Shown here: positions 21,101 to 32,049 of the stretch, piece by piece | Layout of the letters: each line of letters opens with the position of its first letter | Position numbering within the stretch: position 1 is the stretch's first letter | Source: Boothiomyces macroporosus | Lineage: Eukaryota > Chytridiomycota > Chytridiomycetes > Rhizophydiales > Terramycetaceae | Direction: 5' to 3' | NCBI GenBank assembly: GCA_027604185.1 | Contig: JADGKB010000057.1 | Span: forward strand, 1 to 64,000 | DNA length: 64,000 nt | The notes under the pieces: generated by a model | The model's input: only the letters and a program-made list of their open reading frames with translations | What the model was told of the DNA's origin: nothing | Databases searched by the model: none | Position numbers and translations under genes: made by a program

Positions 21101-22939
21101 CTGGATACAAACTTGCTCTTTGCAAAGGCAGGGGAGTTGAATCCGTTTAATGTTGGAAATGCAGAGAGCTTTTCTTCGCACAAGCAAGCGTTGATTGAAA
21201 GCACAAACAAGCTTACTGAAGTTTTTAAAACCTTTGCCTCAGCCAATCAGCTTAGCCAAGATGCATTAGGTGTTTTGGTCAACACCGCAGAAACTTCTCT
21301 GAAAGAATTGGTAACAACGTCAACTCAAGCTGCGGTTGCTATTTCAAGTGCCGATCATGAAATGCAATTCCAATTACTGTCAAACGCTAAAAATATTGGT
21401 GCTGCAATGAAGGATTTAATTACCGCCACAATTAGCACATCTGGCGCTAGTACTGGAACCCCAGTTAGAACTTTAATTGAAAATGTTGAAAAGAACGAAC
21501 CAGTAATTATTGATCTAGTTGATTTCGTCAAAACCATGGACAAGAGATCCAAAATGGACACGGTCGTTTTCCAGAATGTGATCAATTCTATTGAAGACGC
21601 CGTTAATGTGTTAACCAACAAAGATCCTGCCCTTGGAAGTGCTTTACCAGCAGAAGTAACAACTTTAGCAAACCAGTTGGTTCAGGCAGCAGCCGAGCTT
21701 GTAAGTACAGTTGAAAAAAGTCCAGAAGAAATGGTTGCCCCATTAAATAACATCAAAAAAGTTGTAGAAGATATATGTCGAGCGGGCAAAGCGGTGGTGG
21801 TAAATGCCCCAGCAGACAAGGAGCTGGAAACCATTTCCTCCGTAGCTTTTGCCTCTAGATGCTGTGTGCAGCTAATCCAAACTATTGAAGTTGCCGTGGA
21901 CAATGGTGTCACTACTGGCTTGAAAGAAAAGTTGACACCAAATATGAAATTCCTCACCCAGGCTGTTGCTGCAGTAAACACAGCATCCAGCAAACTTGTA
22001 GCAGCTGGATATATAGATCCAAATGATCCAAATATCATTGCTGAAAGGGAATTATTATCTGCTGCGTCCAGCATTGAGGCAGCTGCCAAAAAATTGGCGT
22101 CTTTGCAACCAACTCAAAAAACCAATGCACAAACAGAGGAACTTAACTTTGAAGAACAAATTGTGGAAGTGGCGAAGGCAATTGCTGCTGCTACTTCTGC
22201 TTTAGTAAAATCTGCCACTGGAGTCCAGAGAGAAATTATTGCAAAAGGAAGAGCTGCCCCACCAGAAGAAAAAATGTACTACTCTGATGGAACTTGGACT
22301 GAGGGTCTAGTTTCTGCTGCAAAGAATGTTGTTCTTGCAACTAACGATTTATGCGAAGTTGCAAATTCATTTGTCAAAGGAAAAGACCCGCTCGAAAAAG
22401 TTATTGTTTGCGCTAAAGGCGTATCTGCAACTACTGCCCAACTACTTTCAGCTGCTGCTGCAAGGTCGAATAACACTTCCAGTGCGGTTCAAATTAGGTT
22501 GAAAGCTGCAGGCAAAGCAGTTACGGATGCAACTGAGCAACTTGTAAAGGCGTCTAAAGGAACTAAAAAGGAAGAGGCAACAGACGAGAAAATCGAAACA
22601 GATGTACCAGTTAATTCTCACAAGAACAAAATTTTGGAGATGGAAGCGCAAATGAAGATCTTGAAGCTAGAAAAAGAACTTGAAGTTGCTAGGGCTGAGT
22701 TGGCTGCTATCAGAAAAGGAAAGTATATTGCGAAAACCAATCCTGCACTACGTCCAGAACAGTCAAAAGTGCTAAGTCCTAGAACTAATGCCGACCCCGC
22801 TACCATAGCATCCCTAAACAAAAACCAGCCATTCGGAAACAAATTATCTTCACTGAAGACTAAACGAGACTTTTCAGGAGCTGCTTTCAAATCAATCCCA
22901 AATAACGTCCAGAAGAGTGCACCTTCCAGCCAATTGTAA
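15177..22939 (+). CDS. Talin, 2546 aa
   Basis: The cytoskeletal linker that joins membrane receptors to actin. Seven exons: 15177-15233, 15254-15539, 15560-15673, 15694-15964, 15986-16306, 16326-20334, 20357-22939; introns 20, 20, 20, 21, 19 and 22 nt. The total length nearly equals that of animal talins. The FERM head is clear: GWLNPDKTLREQG, YTQAYEMVISGKHPC, KFRYVQLMRSLKSYG, and WAATTKSFTLDFGDY with DEGEEISRLIAGYIDI. Long helical-bundle repeats follow, then the C-terminal I/LWEQ actin-binding module (GTWTEGLVSAAKNVVLATND) and the dimerisation helix ILEMEAQMKILKLEKELE. About 70 extra Lys/Ser/Pro residues follow that helix, with no villin headpiece. No alpha-integrin gene is visible here. Confidence 0.97.
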
Positions 22940-22962
22940 GTCGTTTCAAATAGAATTTTTTA

Positions 22963-23532
22963 TTATAATTCAGTTTTTAATTTCTGAGATGATCCAGATT
23001 GTATCATTTCCAATAATGGCTTTCTAAAGTAGAACGCCAGAGTAAACAGCACTGACAAACAGGCTGGAATGAGGTCCATCTGAATTACCATCAGGAGCCC
23101 CAATGTAACTAATCCAGGAGTTTTTTGCATCGCACCCCAAGTTTCCAATTCCACAGCTAACTGAATTACACGGCAGCCTATAGCGGTAGTAATTGCCAAG
23201 TAAAATACCTGTGCGATCTTGCTCTTTTTGAAATAATTTGTAACGTAAGCACACAAATAAATAGCCGGTAAGGCTGGAAACAATTTTGTCCATACATGTT
23301 CCGTGTTGAATTTCTCAGTTTCCTGGAATTGAAGGTAAACGGTATAATCGAAAATGCAATGAGTGATGAATAGCGGTAAAGTGAGGAGAGATGCAACGAA
23401 AATATTTGAAGATGCTTCAGCTTCTTCCCTTTCCTTTAGTTTATGCAATACTCCAGTTTGGTTAACCATCCTGAGTTGTTCGTCTTCACTCAAGTCGACC
23501 AGCGGTTTCTGTGCCTTTCGAGATTTCGACAT
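22963..23532 (-). CDS. Four-helix membrane protein (DUF7719-like), 189 aa
   Basis: A single exon, convergent with talin; the two stop codons are 23 bp apart. A charged N-terminus of about 45 residues precedes four hydrophobic segments: FVASLLTLPLFITHCIFDYT, LFPALPAIYLCAYVTNYF, FYLAITTAIGCRVIQLA and LVTLGLLMVIQMDLIP-LSVLFTLAFYF. The first segment (LPLFITHCIFDYTVYLQF) recalls a conserved fungal ER membrane family of unknown role, DUF7719. This is from memory of the pattern only. The C-terminus is Ser/Lys-rich. Confidence 0.6.
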   Translation of the reverse strand: MSKSRKAQKPLVDLSEDEQLRMVNQTGVLHKLKEREEAEASSNIFVASLLTLPLFITHCIFDYTVYLQFQETEKFNTEHVWTKLFPALPAIYLCAYVTNYFKKSKIAQVFYLAITTAIGCRVIQLAVELETWGAMQKTPGLVTLGLLMVIQMDLIPACLSVLFTLAFYFRKPLLEMIQSGSSQKLKTEL

Positions 23533-23929
23533 TTCTTTGGCAAAAAAACCAACCCTGACAATATTTGCTCTTTGTCATGCTATATGGCAACCCTCTTACC
23601 TAAGCTTGTGTATCTTTTACTGGCGCTTGAAGGCGCCTCACCAGTATATTGAGAAATGTGCTATTACTCATAAAGAGTAATGTGAAAGTCAATGTCAAAG
23701 CTGAATAGAATATGTTCACGCGACTATTGCGATTCATAAATACGGCATAGACCAGATGAGATGATTAGTACCAGCTGATTGGCTTTCCTGCTATTCCATT
23801 GGGGGTAAACACAAGTGCTCCAATTTAATTTGGTCCCAAGACACCAAACGCCAAACCTTGTGATTCAAAACATGACAGATCCTCCAAACAAACGATTAAA
23901 AATAAGTTTATCTTTTACTCATTGTTTTG
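23533..23929. other. Divergent intergenic region
   Basis: About 400 bp between two divergent start codons. An ATG at 23872 opens a 34-codon frame, but I could not join it in frame to the FYVE gene with any plausible intron. Otherwise only promoter sequence is expected. Confidence 0.5.
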
Positions 23930-25132
23930 ATGAAACAAAACAGGACCCAAAATATTTATTTAAAGGGTGGATATAATTTGTTACACACTATGAATGTGCT
24001 CACAGATCAGATTCGAAAGTGGGGAGTGTACCCCAACACTCTGCAGAATTCGCAGCTCTTAAACGAGAAAGATACCATTCCAAAAACACTAACACGAAAT
24101 TTTGACTCTGATGTAATGAACCTGATTTCAGAAATCACAGGAGCTCCAACCAAGTTCAATCCAACTCGAATACCAGCTCAAAATTACCATGTAAATCAAA
24201 GTGTATATGTACCTGCCAAACCAACGGCAATCAAACGAAAAGTCGAAATCAAAGATTTCATAGAGGAAAAACCAGAAATGATTTCAAACCAATACGACAG
24301 TAAAGAAACTGAAAACAATGATGTGAAAACCAGCGGTGAGAACCATTGCGACGCCATTGAAATTAATTGGAAGCCAGTGGCAGCTCAAAAAAAGTTACAC
24401 GAGCATACAGCTGAAGTTGAAAAACATATTATAGAGCATCCAGGCCATATCTCACATCAGCTGGAGCAGCAGCGCATATACACTCAAGCAGCTCCAAAGA
24501 AATTGAAAGTGAAGCCAAAAGTAATCCATCACGCTACAAACATTAGAATCAATTATTCGCCACATCATATTTATAAAGGGTTTACAGATGAAGAGCCAGA
24601 AAGGGTTTCTGTCCAAAAGCTTATACATTTCCCACCACCCAATTGCAATTCTGTACTATATCACACAATCCAGGGCAAATTAGCAAGAAAGATTAAGCAA
24701 AATATTCAAGAGCCGGTTCAAAAAACTGCATGTAGAGAGCCGCCACCAGCAGAGCCTTCTAGGATGGACTCTGTAGCAGATTTGTCAATGTACATCCAGT
24801 GTCCTACCAATGGCGACTGTAAATCCAGCTGGAAAAGCTTGTACAGCTGGATCGGCCGCAAATCACCATCGTTTTGGAAAGTACTCTTTTCTAATCTAGT
24901 TGGATAATACATGCTCCGAATGCGCTGAATGTACCTCAAAGTTTACGGCTTTCAACAGACGGCACCACTGTAGGCTGTACCTATTTTTAACTCTAGTTGC
25001 GGAAATATATTTTGCCACAAGTGCTCCAGATATCAGTGTGAAATAGATTTGAATGGGAAACCAAGCCCGGGTAATTACGAACGAACTTGCGGGAATTGCT
25101 TTGTAATTCACCAAACACAAGATCACCAATAG
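23930..25132 (+). CDS. FYVE zinc-finger protein, 387 aa
   Basis: A PI3P-binding endosomal protein. Exons 23930-24880, 24900-24976 and 24997-25132 join over introns of 19 and 20 nt. The C-terminal FYVE finger appears only after splicing: WKLDNTCSECAECTSKF, then FNRRHHCRLCGNIFCHKCS with the R(R/K)HHCR signature, then the final Cys pair in RTCGNCF. All eight zinc-binding Cys/His positions are present. The preceding 300 residues are largely disordered, with Lys, Pro and His and a KRKVEIKDF patch. No second lipid domain is seen. The gene ends 5 bp from the stop codon of the convergent bL28m gene. The first ATG is not certain. Confidence 0.88.
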
Positions 25133-25137
25133 ACTTT

Positions 25138-25641
25138 TTATTTTTTAAACGACTCGAACCGTTTGATTTTCTCCAAGTATTCTTGTCCGTAGTTTTCTCC
25201 CAAGAGTCTAGTCATGGATTCATTCAATTCTTTTTCATTCTTCGAGGTTATTTCAGCGATTCTCTTTTTGTACATTAGAGTAATTGGGTCGTCTCCCAAG
25301 TACTTGTCTGATACTGATAGAATATATTCATCAAATCCGCCTGCCAAGTCTATTTCACGCAAAGCAGCAGCGGATAAACAGGTCCACACCATCATATCCA
25401 GCGACTTGGAATATAATGCTTTGTAAATAATATTAGGAATAAACGATCGGCGAGCAGTGCTGTGCTTTGATTGAATGTTTCCAAAAGTGATTCTCTTTCC
25501 ATGCAACAGCACTGGCATTATTTGTTTATGAATTCTGAGATCGTATGGAATCTTTCCCCATCTTCTAGGGTTTGCTAGTGGTGCATTCTGACTGACAGCT
25601 TTTCCCAGTTTCCAAATTCTTTCCTGTGGTGACAATCCCAT
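25138..25641 (-). CDS. Mitochondrial ribosomal protein bL28m, 167 aa
   Basis: A large-subunit mitoribosome protein. A single exon. The bL28 core is present: LLHGKRITFGNIQSKHSTAR, RRSFIPNIIYKALYSKSLD, and the helical ALREIDLAGGFDEYILSVSD. The mitochondrial extensions on both sides are present and the N-terminus is basic. The start at MGLSPQERIWKLGK was preferred over the upstream frame extension because it has a good ATG and the usual length. Confidence 0.88.
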   Translation of the reverse strand: MGLSPQERIWKLGKAVSQNAPLANPRRWGKIPYDLRIHKQIMPVLLHGKRITFGNIQSKHSTARRSFIPNIIYKALYSKSLDMMVWTCLSAAALREIDLAGGFDEYILSVSDKYLGDDPITLMYKKRIAEITSKNEKELNESMTRLLGENYGQEYLEKIKRFESFKK

Positions 25642-26201
25642 TTTAAATGATTGAAAAAAAAATTGACAGTTGAAAACTGGAGTTGGATTTATTATTCCCA
25701 ATTAGAGCACAAGAATGTCAGGGGTGAATGAGGCTGGATAAACCCTAATGTTAACTAGGGAATTTATGAAATAAATCAAAACATGAATAAAACTAAGCAG
25801 TAATTATAGTATAAGGTCGATATCCGATAGTAACTGCATGAAGGGGTGTGGGGTGCAGTCGTACAAGATCAATTTGGAGGCTAGATCAATGAGAGTGCAA
25901 AAGCTGACAATTCATATGTGAATGAATCACCATCAATTAATCCACTCACTGATTCACCACAGATGTTGAGGTACTGATAATGGGGAAAATTATGCTTCCA
26001 CGTTGCTCCGCCTTTATTAAAATCCCTTTCAACACACTGAGAATCAGGTGTGTCAAGAATTATAGTGTATACTGTCCTATACCACTGGCATTTTAGTTAC
26101 AGTTCAACGTGATCACTTGTTCCCTTTTTATCCACGGTTTTATCTTGAGACCCATTTCCTACGCGCCTTTTTTTCTTCCTTACAAAACACACACCTGCAC
26201 C
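25642..26201. promoter_or_regulatory. Divergent promoter region of bL28m and the MBF-type factor
   Basis: About 560 bp without genes between two divergent start codons. A single ACGCG core (CCTACGCGCC near 26158-26167) lies about 40 bp before the ATG of the APSES-domain factor. ACGCG is the core of the MCB element bound by that family, so self-regulation is possible; this is inference. Confidence 0.35.
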
Positions 26202-28292
26202 ATGGCTGGTGAACGAAACAATACTGGAGTCTACTCTGCAATATATTCAGGCGTTCCGGTGTATGAAATTGTATGCAACGAGGTCCCCATCATGCGAAGA
26301 ATGGCCGACTCTTACATGAACGCTACCCAGATTTTAAAAGTTGCCGGCTTTTCAAAACCTAAACGAACAAAGATTTTAGAAACAGATGTATTGCAGGGAT
26401 TGCATCAAAAGATACAGGGTGGATACGGAAAGTACCAAGGAACTTGGATCCCTTTGGAAGCTGGCAAGAGCCTGGCTGAAAAGTATCGTGTAGATGACTT
26501 GCTCAGTCCTTTATTAAACTTTAATCCAGATACAGATTTTGTTGGCTCAAAACCACCTGCTATTAGACGCCAATCCTCTAAAAAGAGCGAATCGACTACG
26601 CCTCCATCTAAACCAGCTCAACTAAACATCCCGGATTCGGATTCAAAGACAATTGCTGATGGCGACTTTAATTTAAGAATAACACCTACTAGATCCCGTG
26701 TTCCTTCTGTCGCCACTCTAAACAACTCTCCAAAGAGAATTTCACCAGCTAATCAAGAACCAACACCTCAATACCCAAATGACGAAAGCGATTATTCGCC
26801 ACCAAGATACGCATCAAGCATTAGACTGTTTGACGAAGATGCATCTCAAGCTGGATTTTTAAAATCCGTCCGATCTCGTAGACTTCCTTCCCCTGAAGGT
26901 GTCGCTCCAGACATTGACGAATATGACTTTAAACCAATCCTAGATACCCCATTAAACCTCTCTGCGGTAGAAAGAAAGCAAAAGATATTGATGCATGTTT
27001 ATGTTGAAGAAGATGACGATGTTCGCAACGCGATTTTCTTTGAATACCTTAGATCTAGAGACGACCCTCTCAAATTCAATGTAGATTTGGTTTTAGATGA
27101 TACAGGAAACACTCCATTGCATTGGGCAGCAGCATGCGGAAAAGTGAATCTAGTGCGACTTTTAATCAAAAAAGGAGCAGATCCTCTGGTCCTGGCGAAT
27201 AACAGGGAGACTGCATTAATGCGAGCAGTTAATTTTAGCTCAAACTACCAGAATCAATGCATGGACGAGCTTATTGTCATTCTTGAAAGCTCGCTATTTA
27301 GCGTTGACGCGAACGGCAACAACGTATTGCACCATATTGCAGAATTATCGAATTATAGATCAAAGCGCTCCATTTCGCACTATTACATGCGGTGTATTGC
27401 CGAACATGCTGAAAACAATAGACTATCTGCAAACCCCAAATTTCAGGAATTCCTCGATGGGCAAAACAATAAGGGAGATACAGCTTTGCATATTGCCTGT
27501 CGCCACAAAAATCATTTGGTCGTAGCGATCCTTTTGGAGTTTGGCGCCGCTAGAGATATTGCCAACAAAGAAGAAGAGACAGCGACTAGTTTGTCGCTTT
27601 ATGATATGAGATTAAGAAAGATTATGGTAATTCTTTTTTAATAGTAGCATGAATTTCATACACAATTCATGGATAGTGATGCATACAGTGACGCACCAAC
27701 GACACCAATGAGTGAGGTTTCGTTGGATTGGGACGCGGGATCCAATACTCCCCCATCCACCTCTATATTGCACGTTCCATCACAGCTATCGCGCAAGGTC
27801 TCAAGCTCTACATTATCTTCTGTTTCTGTATTTGATCACCTGGCCAAAGTCAGTGATGCCCAAGTTCAAAAGACTTTTCAGCACATTGGGTTAGCCAAAT
27901 CAAGCATCAACGAATTGAACCTGCACAAAGAAAGATTCAATTTGATTCAAAAACATGCTGGTAAAATAGAAAGAGCCCTTGCAGCAGGCACACCATCAAA
28001 ACCAATATCTAGACCAGACACACCAGAGACCCCAGACACTCCAAATAAACGAATCAAAATGGAAAAGAATCCTAAACACGCAATGGCAGAAACACGATTA
28101 TCATCGCAACTAATCCGCTTAGAAAGCTTGGTAAACGCATCTCAAGATGAACAGCAAGAACTACTCCGAACAATTGAATACCTAAAGCAAGAAAGACTGG
28201 CAAAAGACAAGAAATACTTGCAACTAATTGCAACTTGTTGTAACATGAAAGAAGAGCAGATGAACGAAATGCTTCAAAAATGTGCCGAATAA
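26202..28292 (+). CDS. APSES/KilA-N and ankyrin transcription factor, Mbp1/Swi4-like, 689 aa
   Basis: The DNA-binding subunit of an MBF/SBF-type complex that drives G1/S transcription. Exons 26202-27626 and 27648-28292 join over a 21-nt intron. The KilA-N/APSES domain spans residues 10-110: YSGVPVYEIVCNEVPIMRR, DSYMNATQILKVAGFSKPKR, GGYGKYQGTWIPLEAGKSLA. A Ser/Pro-rich linker with possible phosphorylation sites follows. Ankyrin repeats lie at about 295-470 (TGNTPLHWAAACGKVNLVRL, KGDTALHIACRHKNHLVVAI). The C-terminal helices (LSSQLIRLESLVNASQDEQQ, LLRTIEYLKQERLAKDKKYL) would bind a Swi6-like partner. The start at MAGERNNTG was chosen because it precedes the domain directly. Confidence 0.93.
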
Positions 28293-28328
28293 CCATTGTT
28301 TTTAATAAATCATAGTTCTTTATTCAAG

Positions 28329-29231
28329 TTAAACTGAAACAATATCCCAATCGGCTTCTTCTTGCACAAGCTCAAAGTCATCTTGGATATAGTCTGATTG
28401 AGAAATGTTGGAAAAGCCTTCGTCGTCATCAATAGTCAGTGATTTTAGAATTTCTTGTGAAGCTGAAGGACTAGCTGCTGCCATTGGTGTTTCTAATTCT
28501 TCAACATCCAAGGAATTGATTGATTGAATAATCGATTCAGCAATCGAAGTTTTATGTTTGAGAGTAGGTTTATGCACAGTTGAAATATTTGAAAGTATCT
28601 TTGAATCAGTCATTGCAGTCTTGGGTTGCTTCTCAGAGATTTTAGAAAGTGGTTGAACGTTTGGAGATTGACAGGCTTCCTGCGTGTTTAACATTTGGTT
28701 GGCGTTTCCGTTCTTTACCATAGCATGTATATTCGTCTGAGGTTCATTCAGCAATTCAGCAATAGTTGGCACTTCTTTTTCCACTTGCACTTGACAAGAC
28801 TGATTCAAATCGATCAAGTTGATCAACTGCACGATTTCTTCCACCGCAGCATCCTTATCGCTCTTTTCATTCTTGATAGTCTCATTAGCAGTTTCTGATT
28901 CAATCTTTAGAGGTGCTAATTGTGGCGGCCGTTTATCTTCAGACTTGAAAGATTGAGATTCTCTAGGATTCCATTGTTCGCCGCTAGAAGACCTCCAGCT
29001 AGTTTCCCTCTTTAGCCATTTCTTTTCTGCTGGCCACGTATCCGAGTGCCACTGCTTTGGTTCTAATGAGGGAGACCAAGATTTTGATTCAATCTGGTTT
29101 GAAAGCTTCAGTGACTTGGATGGAACGGCGGGATTTATCTTTACGTTGATGAGCTTGTCTTTGTCATCTTGTGTATATCTTGTACAAGATGGAACTGCAG
29201 ACAAAATTAACGGTTTAGCGTCCAGTCGCAT
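28329..29231 (-). CDS. Disordered protein, 300 aa, function unknown
   Basis: A single exon. The product is low-complexity and polar, rich in Ser, Lys, Glu, Gln and Trp in its first third. The only conserved-looking piece is near the N-terminus (AVPSCTRYTQDDKDKLINVK), reminiscent of the Tyr-containing start of eIF4E-binding translational regulators, but the exact YxxxxL spacing is not met. A leucine-rich stretch (AAVEEIVQLINLIDLNQ) and an acidic tail ending EEADWDIVSV may be short interaction motifs. No domain is recognised. It is convergent with the MBF-type factor; stop codons are 36 bp apart. Confidence 0.65.
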   Translation of the reverse strand: MRLDAKPLILSAVPSCTRYTQDDKDKLINVKINPAVPSKSLKLSNQIESKSWSPSLEPKQWHSDTWPAEKKWLKRETSWRSSSGEQWNPRESQSFKSEDKRPPQLAPLKIESETANETIKNEKSDKDAAVEEIVQLINLIDLNQSCQVQVEKEVPTIAELLNEPQTNIHAMVKNGNANQMLNTQEACQSPNVQPLSKISEKQPKTAMTDSKILSNISTVHKPTLKHKTSIAESIIQSINSLDVEELETPMAAASPSASQEILKSLTIDDDEGFSNISQSDYIQDDFELVQEEADWDIVSV

Positions 29232-29331
29232 TCAAAGTAAAAAATAAACTTGGCGATTTCAGCCTCACTCGATATCACGTGATCTGCTCATCACTTTACT
29301 TAATGTAACATTTTTTCCACTAAAAAATAAA

Positions 29332-30135
29332 ATGGGAATGGAAGGGATAAAGCATATTGTACTTGTACTCTCTGGCAAAGGGGGTGTAGGCAAATCCACA
29401 GTGACTACCCAATTGGCGCTCTCATTAGTCGATTCCGGGCATAAAGTTGGTGTATTGGACATTGATTTAACAGGCCCATCCCTACCGGAAATGTTTGGAA
29501 TCCAAAATTCACAAATCCATCAATCTTCAGCAGGTTGGATTCCAGTGTATACAGACTCTACTCAAAACCTGGGAGTTGTCTCTCTGGGATTCCTATTGAC
29601 AAACAAGGATGATCCAGTCATTTGGAGAGGACCAAAAAAGAACTCTATGATTAAACAGTTTGTAAATGATATCGCATGGGGCGAATTGGACTATTTATTG
29701 ATCGAGTAAATATTATACTAATCAAGTACACCGCCAGGAACTTCGGATGAGCATATTTCCATTGCAGGATATCTGAAGGAACATGAACCTGATGGAGCAG
29801 TGATTGTCACCACTCCGCAAGGAATATCACTGATTGATGTAAGAAGAGAAATCAATTTCTGTAAAAAAGTCGGAATCCCTATCCTTGGATTGGTAGAGAA
29901 TATGTCTGGATTCATCTGCCCGCATTGTGAAGAATGCACCGCACTATTTTCTACTGGAGGAGGCGAGCAATTGGCAAACGACTTGGGAATAGAATTCTAC
30001 GGAAGAGTGCCAATTGATCCATCACTGACCAGTCTCATGGAAAAAGAAAAGTTTTCAGATTCATTCCGAAAGTCTAATTTATACTCTAAATTCCAAGATA
30101 TAGTTTTGCATTTAAAGAATTCAACTAATAAATGA
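29332..30135 (+). CDS. CFD1: CFD1/NUBP2, cytosolic Fe-S scaffold ATPase, 260 aa
   Basis: A P-loop NTPase of the Mrp/Nbp35 family that builds 4Fe-4S clusters with NBP35 in the cytosol. Exons 29332-29705 and 29727-30135 join over a 21-nt intron. The deviant Walker [21 protein letters not shown] is at the N-terminus, without the extra Cys-rich leader of NBP35, hence CFD1. Further family marks are [37 protein letters not shown] across the splice site, and the cluster-binding pair ICPHCEEC. It starts about 100 bp from the divergent disordered-protein gene. Confidence 0.95.
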
Positions 30136-30163
30136 TTTGATATTTTTGATCTTTTAAATCTCA

Positions 30164-30816
30164 ATGGGAAAAAAGAGAAAGGAAATGAAGCCGTGGTGCT
30201 GGTACTGCGACAGAGAATTCGACGATGAAAAAGTGCTGATCAACCATCAGAAAGCCAAACATTTCAAATGCGATTACTGCGGGAAAAAGCTCAACACTGC
30301 AGGTGGTATGGTTATCCATCTACAACAGGTTCACAAGGAAGACGTCAGAATGTACCTACTGCTAATATAGTGTTCCTAATGCTTTACCAGGAAGAGAATC
30401 TGTCGAAATTGAAATTTTTGGAATGGAAGGAGTGCCTTTTGACGATCTACAGAAACATATCCAAGAGAAACAGCAGAGTATTGCAAAGAGACCGCGGTTA
30501 GATGTCAATCCGGAAACCATCAAGGCACAGTTTGCTGCATTTTTAGCCTTACAGCAACATAACCAGATTGTAGCTCAGCCAATGGTGGTTCCAACTTCCC
30601 CAAAAGAACAAGAATCGAATTACGGGTTCAATATACCAGGGTAGGCGTTTTTAATGTAGTGTTCAGATTCCTGACTTGCCTGGGTTAATACCGCCACCCA
30701 TTATTGCTGAAATACCAGAAGCGGTAGTTGAAAGTGGGCCAGTAATGATTTATAAAGACAATGAGATATCGATGGAAGAAAAGAGATCCATGTTGGCCAA
30801 GTATCAAATAAATTAG
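30164..30816 (+). CDS. BuGZ/ZNF207 homologue, 204 aa
   Basis: A spindle-matrix and kinetochore protein that loads the checkpoint protein Bub3. Exons 30164-30351, 30371-30640 and 30660-30816 join over two 19-nt introns. The N-terminus holds the two C2H2 fingers ([20 protein letters not shown] and [11 protein letters not shown]...HLQQVH), followed by the family segment [20 protein letters not shown]. The C-terminus carries a GLEBS-like Bub3-binding motif, [20 protein letters not shown]. The middle is short and Pro-poor compared with animal proteins. Only 28 bp separate it from CFD1. Confidence 0.93.
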
Positions 30817-31072
30817 TTTTGTCATCTGTTGATCTTTGGTCATGCTGTTCGCATGTACTCTTAATCTGGGAGGTACTCACGCAGTTCAAATCAATCACGC
30901 AGATTCTCACACGCACCATTTGTAATTATCGCAATTCGCGACCACCAACTGAATAAACACATTTCAAATACTGTGCATTTAAACCAAATACAACTGCTAT
31001 ATTACTTTTTTTATTATAGTTTTCTCTTGGTATTTTAAAATTTAGTCGATAAATTTTAAATGAATATATACA
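30817..31072. other. Intergenic, nothing seen
   Basis: A+T-rich 3' flanks of two convergent genes. No supported ORF or RNA gene. Confidence 0.5.
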
Positions 31073-31309
31073 TTATAACGATTTGTGTTTGTGGTGAGGT
31101 CTATTCTTGAAACTAGAAAGCATCATTTCCGGCGGTACTGATATAATTGTCGCTAGTAACATTGGAGAAGGTGGATCCGATTCAGTGGTTGATAGAGTCG
31201 GAGATAAATCTGGCTGGATAAAAGCTTCTTTGAAGCACACAGCTGAGCAGTAATTCGATGCGCTTTGGCATTTGCGACCACAACCGGAAAGACAATAATC
31301 AAGATCCAT
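31073..31309 (-). CDS. Ecl1-like life-span regulatory zinc protein, 78 aa
   Basis: A very short single-exon gene. The start MDLDYCLSGCGRKCQ followed by ASNYCSAVCFKEAF matches the Cys pattern of the fungal Ecl1/2/3 family: an acidic MD.D start, then CxxxC...C...YCSxxC. In fission yeast these proteins extend chronological life span and respond to nutrient limitation, probably by binding zinc. The rest is Ser/Pro-rich. The ATG at 31309 is chosen because it places the MDLD start as in the family. The call rests on the Cys pattern alone. Confidence 0.6.
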   Translation of the reverse strand: MDLDYCLSGCGRKCQSASNYCSAVCFKEAFIQPDLSPTLSTTESDPPSPMLLATIISVPPEMMLSSFKNRPHHKHKSL

Positions 31310-31466
31310 TTTTAGCAAGCCTGAGTTTTCTAGCTGTATTTATGTAATTTTTCACCTGGAACGTGGTGGCAAAACGGTAAAAATGACCAATAAGATGTCT
31401 GTGTGAAAAATGTGGTTTTCATCACTATGCAAAAGTAGAACACAGACTATTAATTTAATCATTAAA

Positions 31467-31834
31467 ATGTGGGCGGAAATATATGCGATACTGGTGTAGC
31501 CATTCTGGTTTTTCCGTTTCTTTCTTTCTTCAATAAGGATGGCTTGATAAATGGGCCTCATCACACGTTCATCAAAAAGGGTTTCATGATTCATAATTTT
31601 TTCTATTGTTCCCTTTTGGTAATTTTCAAGAGGATTTTACTGCCCATGAGCTTAATATGGTTACTGGAATGTGCTTTTCATTTACTACTTTTCTTTGATT
31701 CATTGTTAGTCATATTATTTCTTGGGCTCCATTCCCTAACGCATAAAAATAACGCCTTAAAAAGGTGTATCATTATTGGCCCTTCAAATCCACGTTTCAT
31801 TCACGTTTATAATTACGCATTGGGCAATCACTAA
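31467..31834 (+). CDS. Possible membrane protein, strand uncertain
   Basis: A long open frame on the + strand covers 31469-31834. Read from the ATG at 31588 it gives an 82-residue protein with two strong hydrophobic stretches (NFFYCSLLVIFKRILLPMSLI and LLLFFDSLLVILFLGLH). An upstream ATG at 31467 could be joined to it by an unusually long intron of about 44 nt. On the - strand a competing frame at 31352-31594 reads as a charged protein (LFDERVMRPIYQAILIEERK). Only one is likely real, and I cannot decide. No family is recognised. Confidence 0.28.
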
Positions 31835-32049
31835 ATCTATGTCCATCAAGTTTGCTGATTCTAGAATTCCATTAGTGTAGATGATCTTGCTTTCTAGATT
31901 ACATTTCTTACACTAAAAATTACACTTGAGATTGATAAACTCTGTTCCCATCTTCAGCTATTAAGGGTTGCTATAAAACTTCTGAATCGCATAACCCTAG
32001 CATAAAACACTAGATTTTCAAAGAGTGAAAAAACCCTTGCAAATCTCAA

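Noticed and set aside
15177..22939. Sla2/HIP1R rather than talin
   Set aside because: The N-terminus is a FERM head with the FTLDFGDY motif and the length is about 2500 residues; Sla2 has an ANTH domain and is about 1000.
23872..23930. Upstream ATG and 38-nt intron for the FYVE gene
   Set aside because: The join is out of frame by one base, so the start at 23930 was kept.
31352..31594. 80-codon minus-strand frame
   Set aside because: It competes with a longer + strand frame. Neither has a recognised family, so only one uncertain entry was kept.
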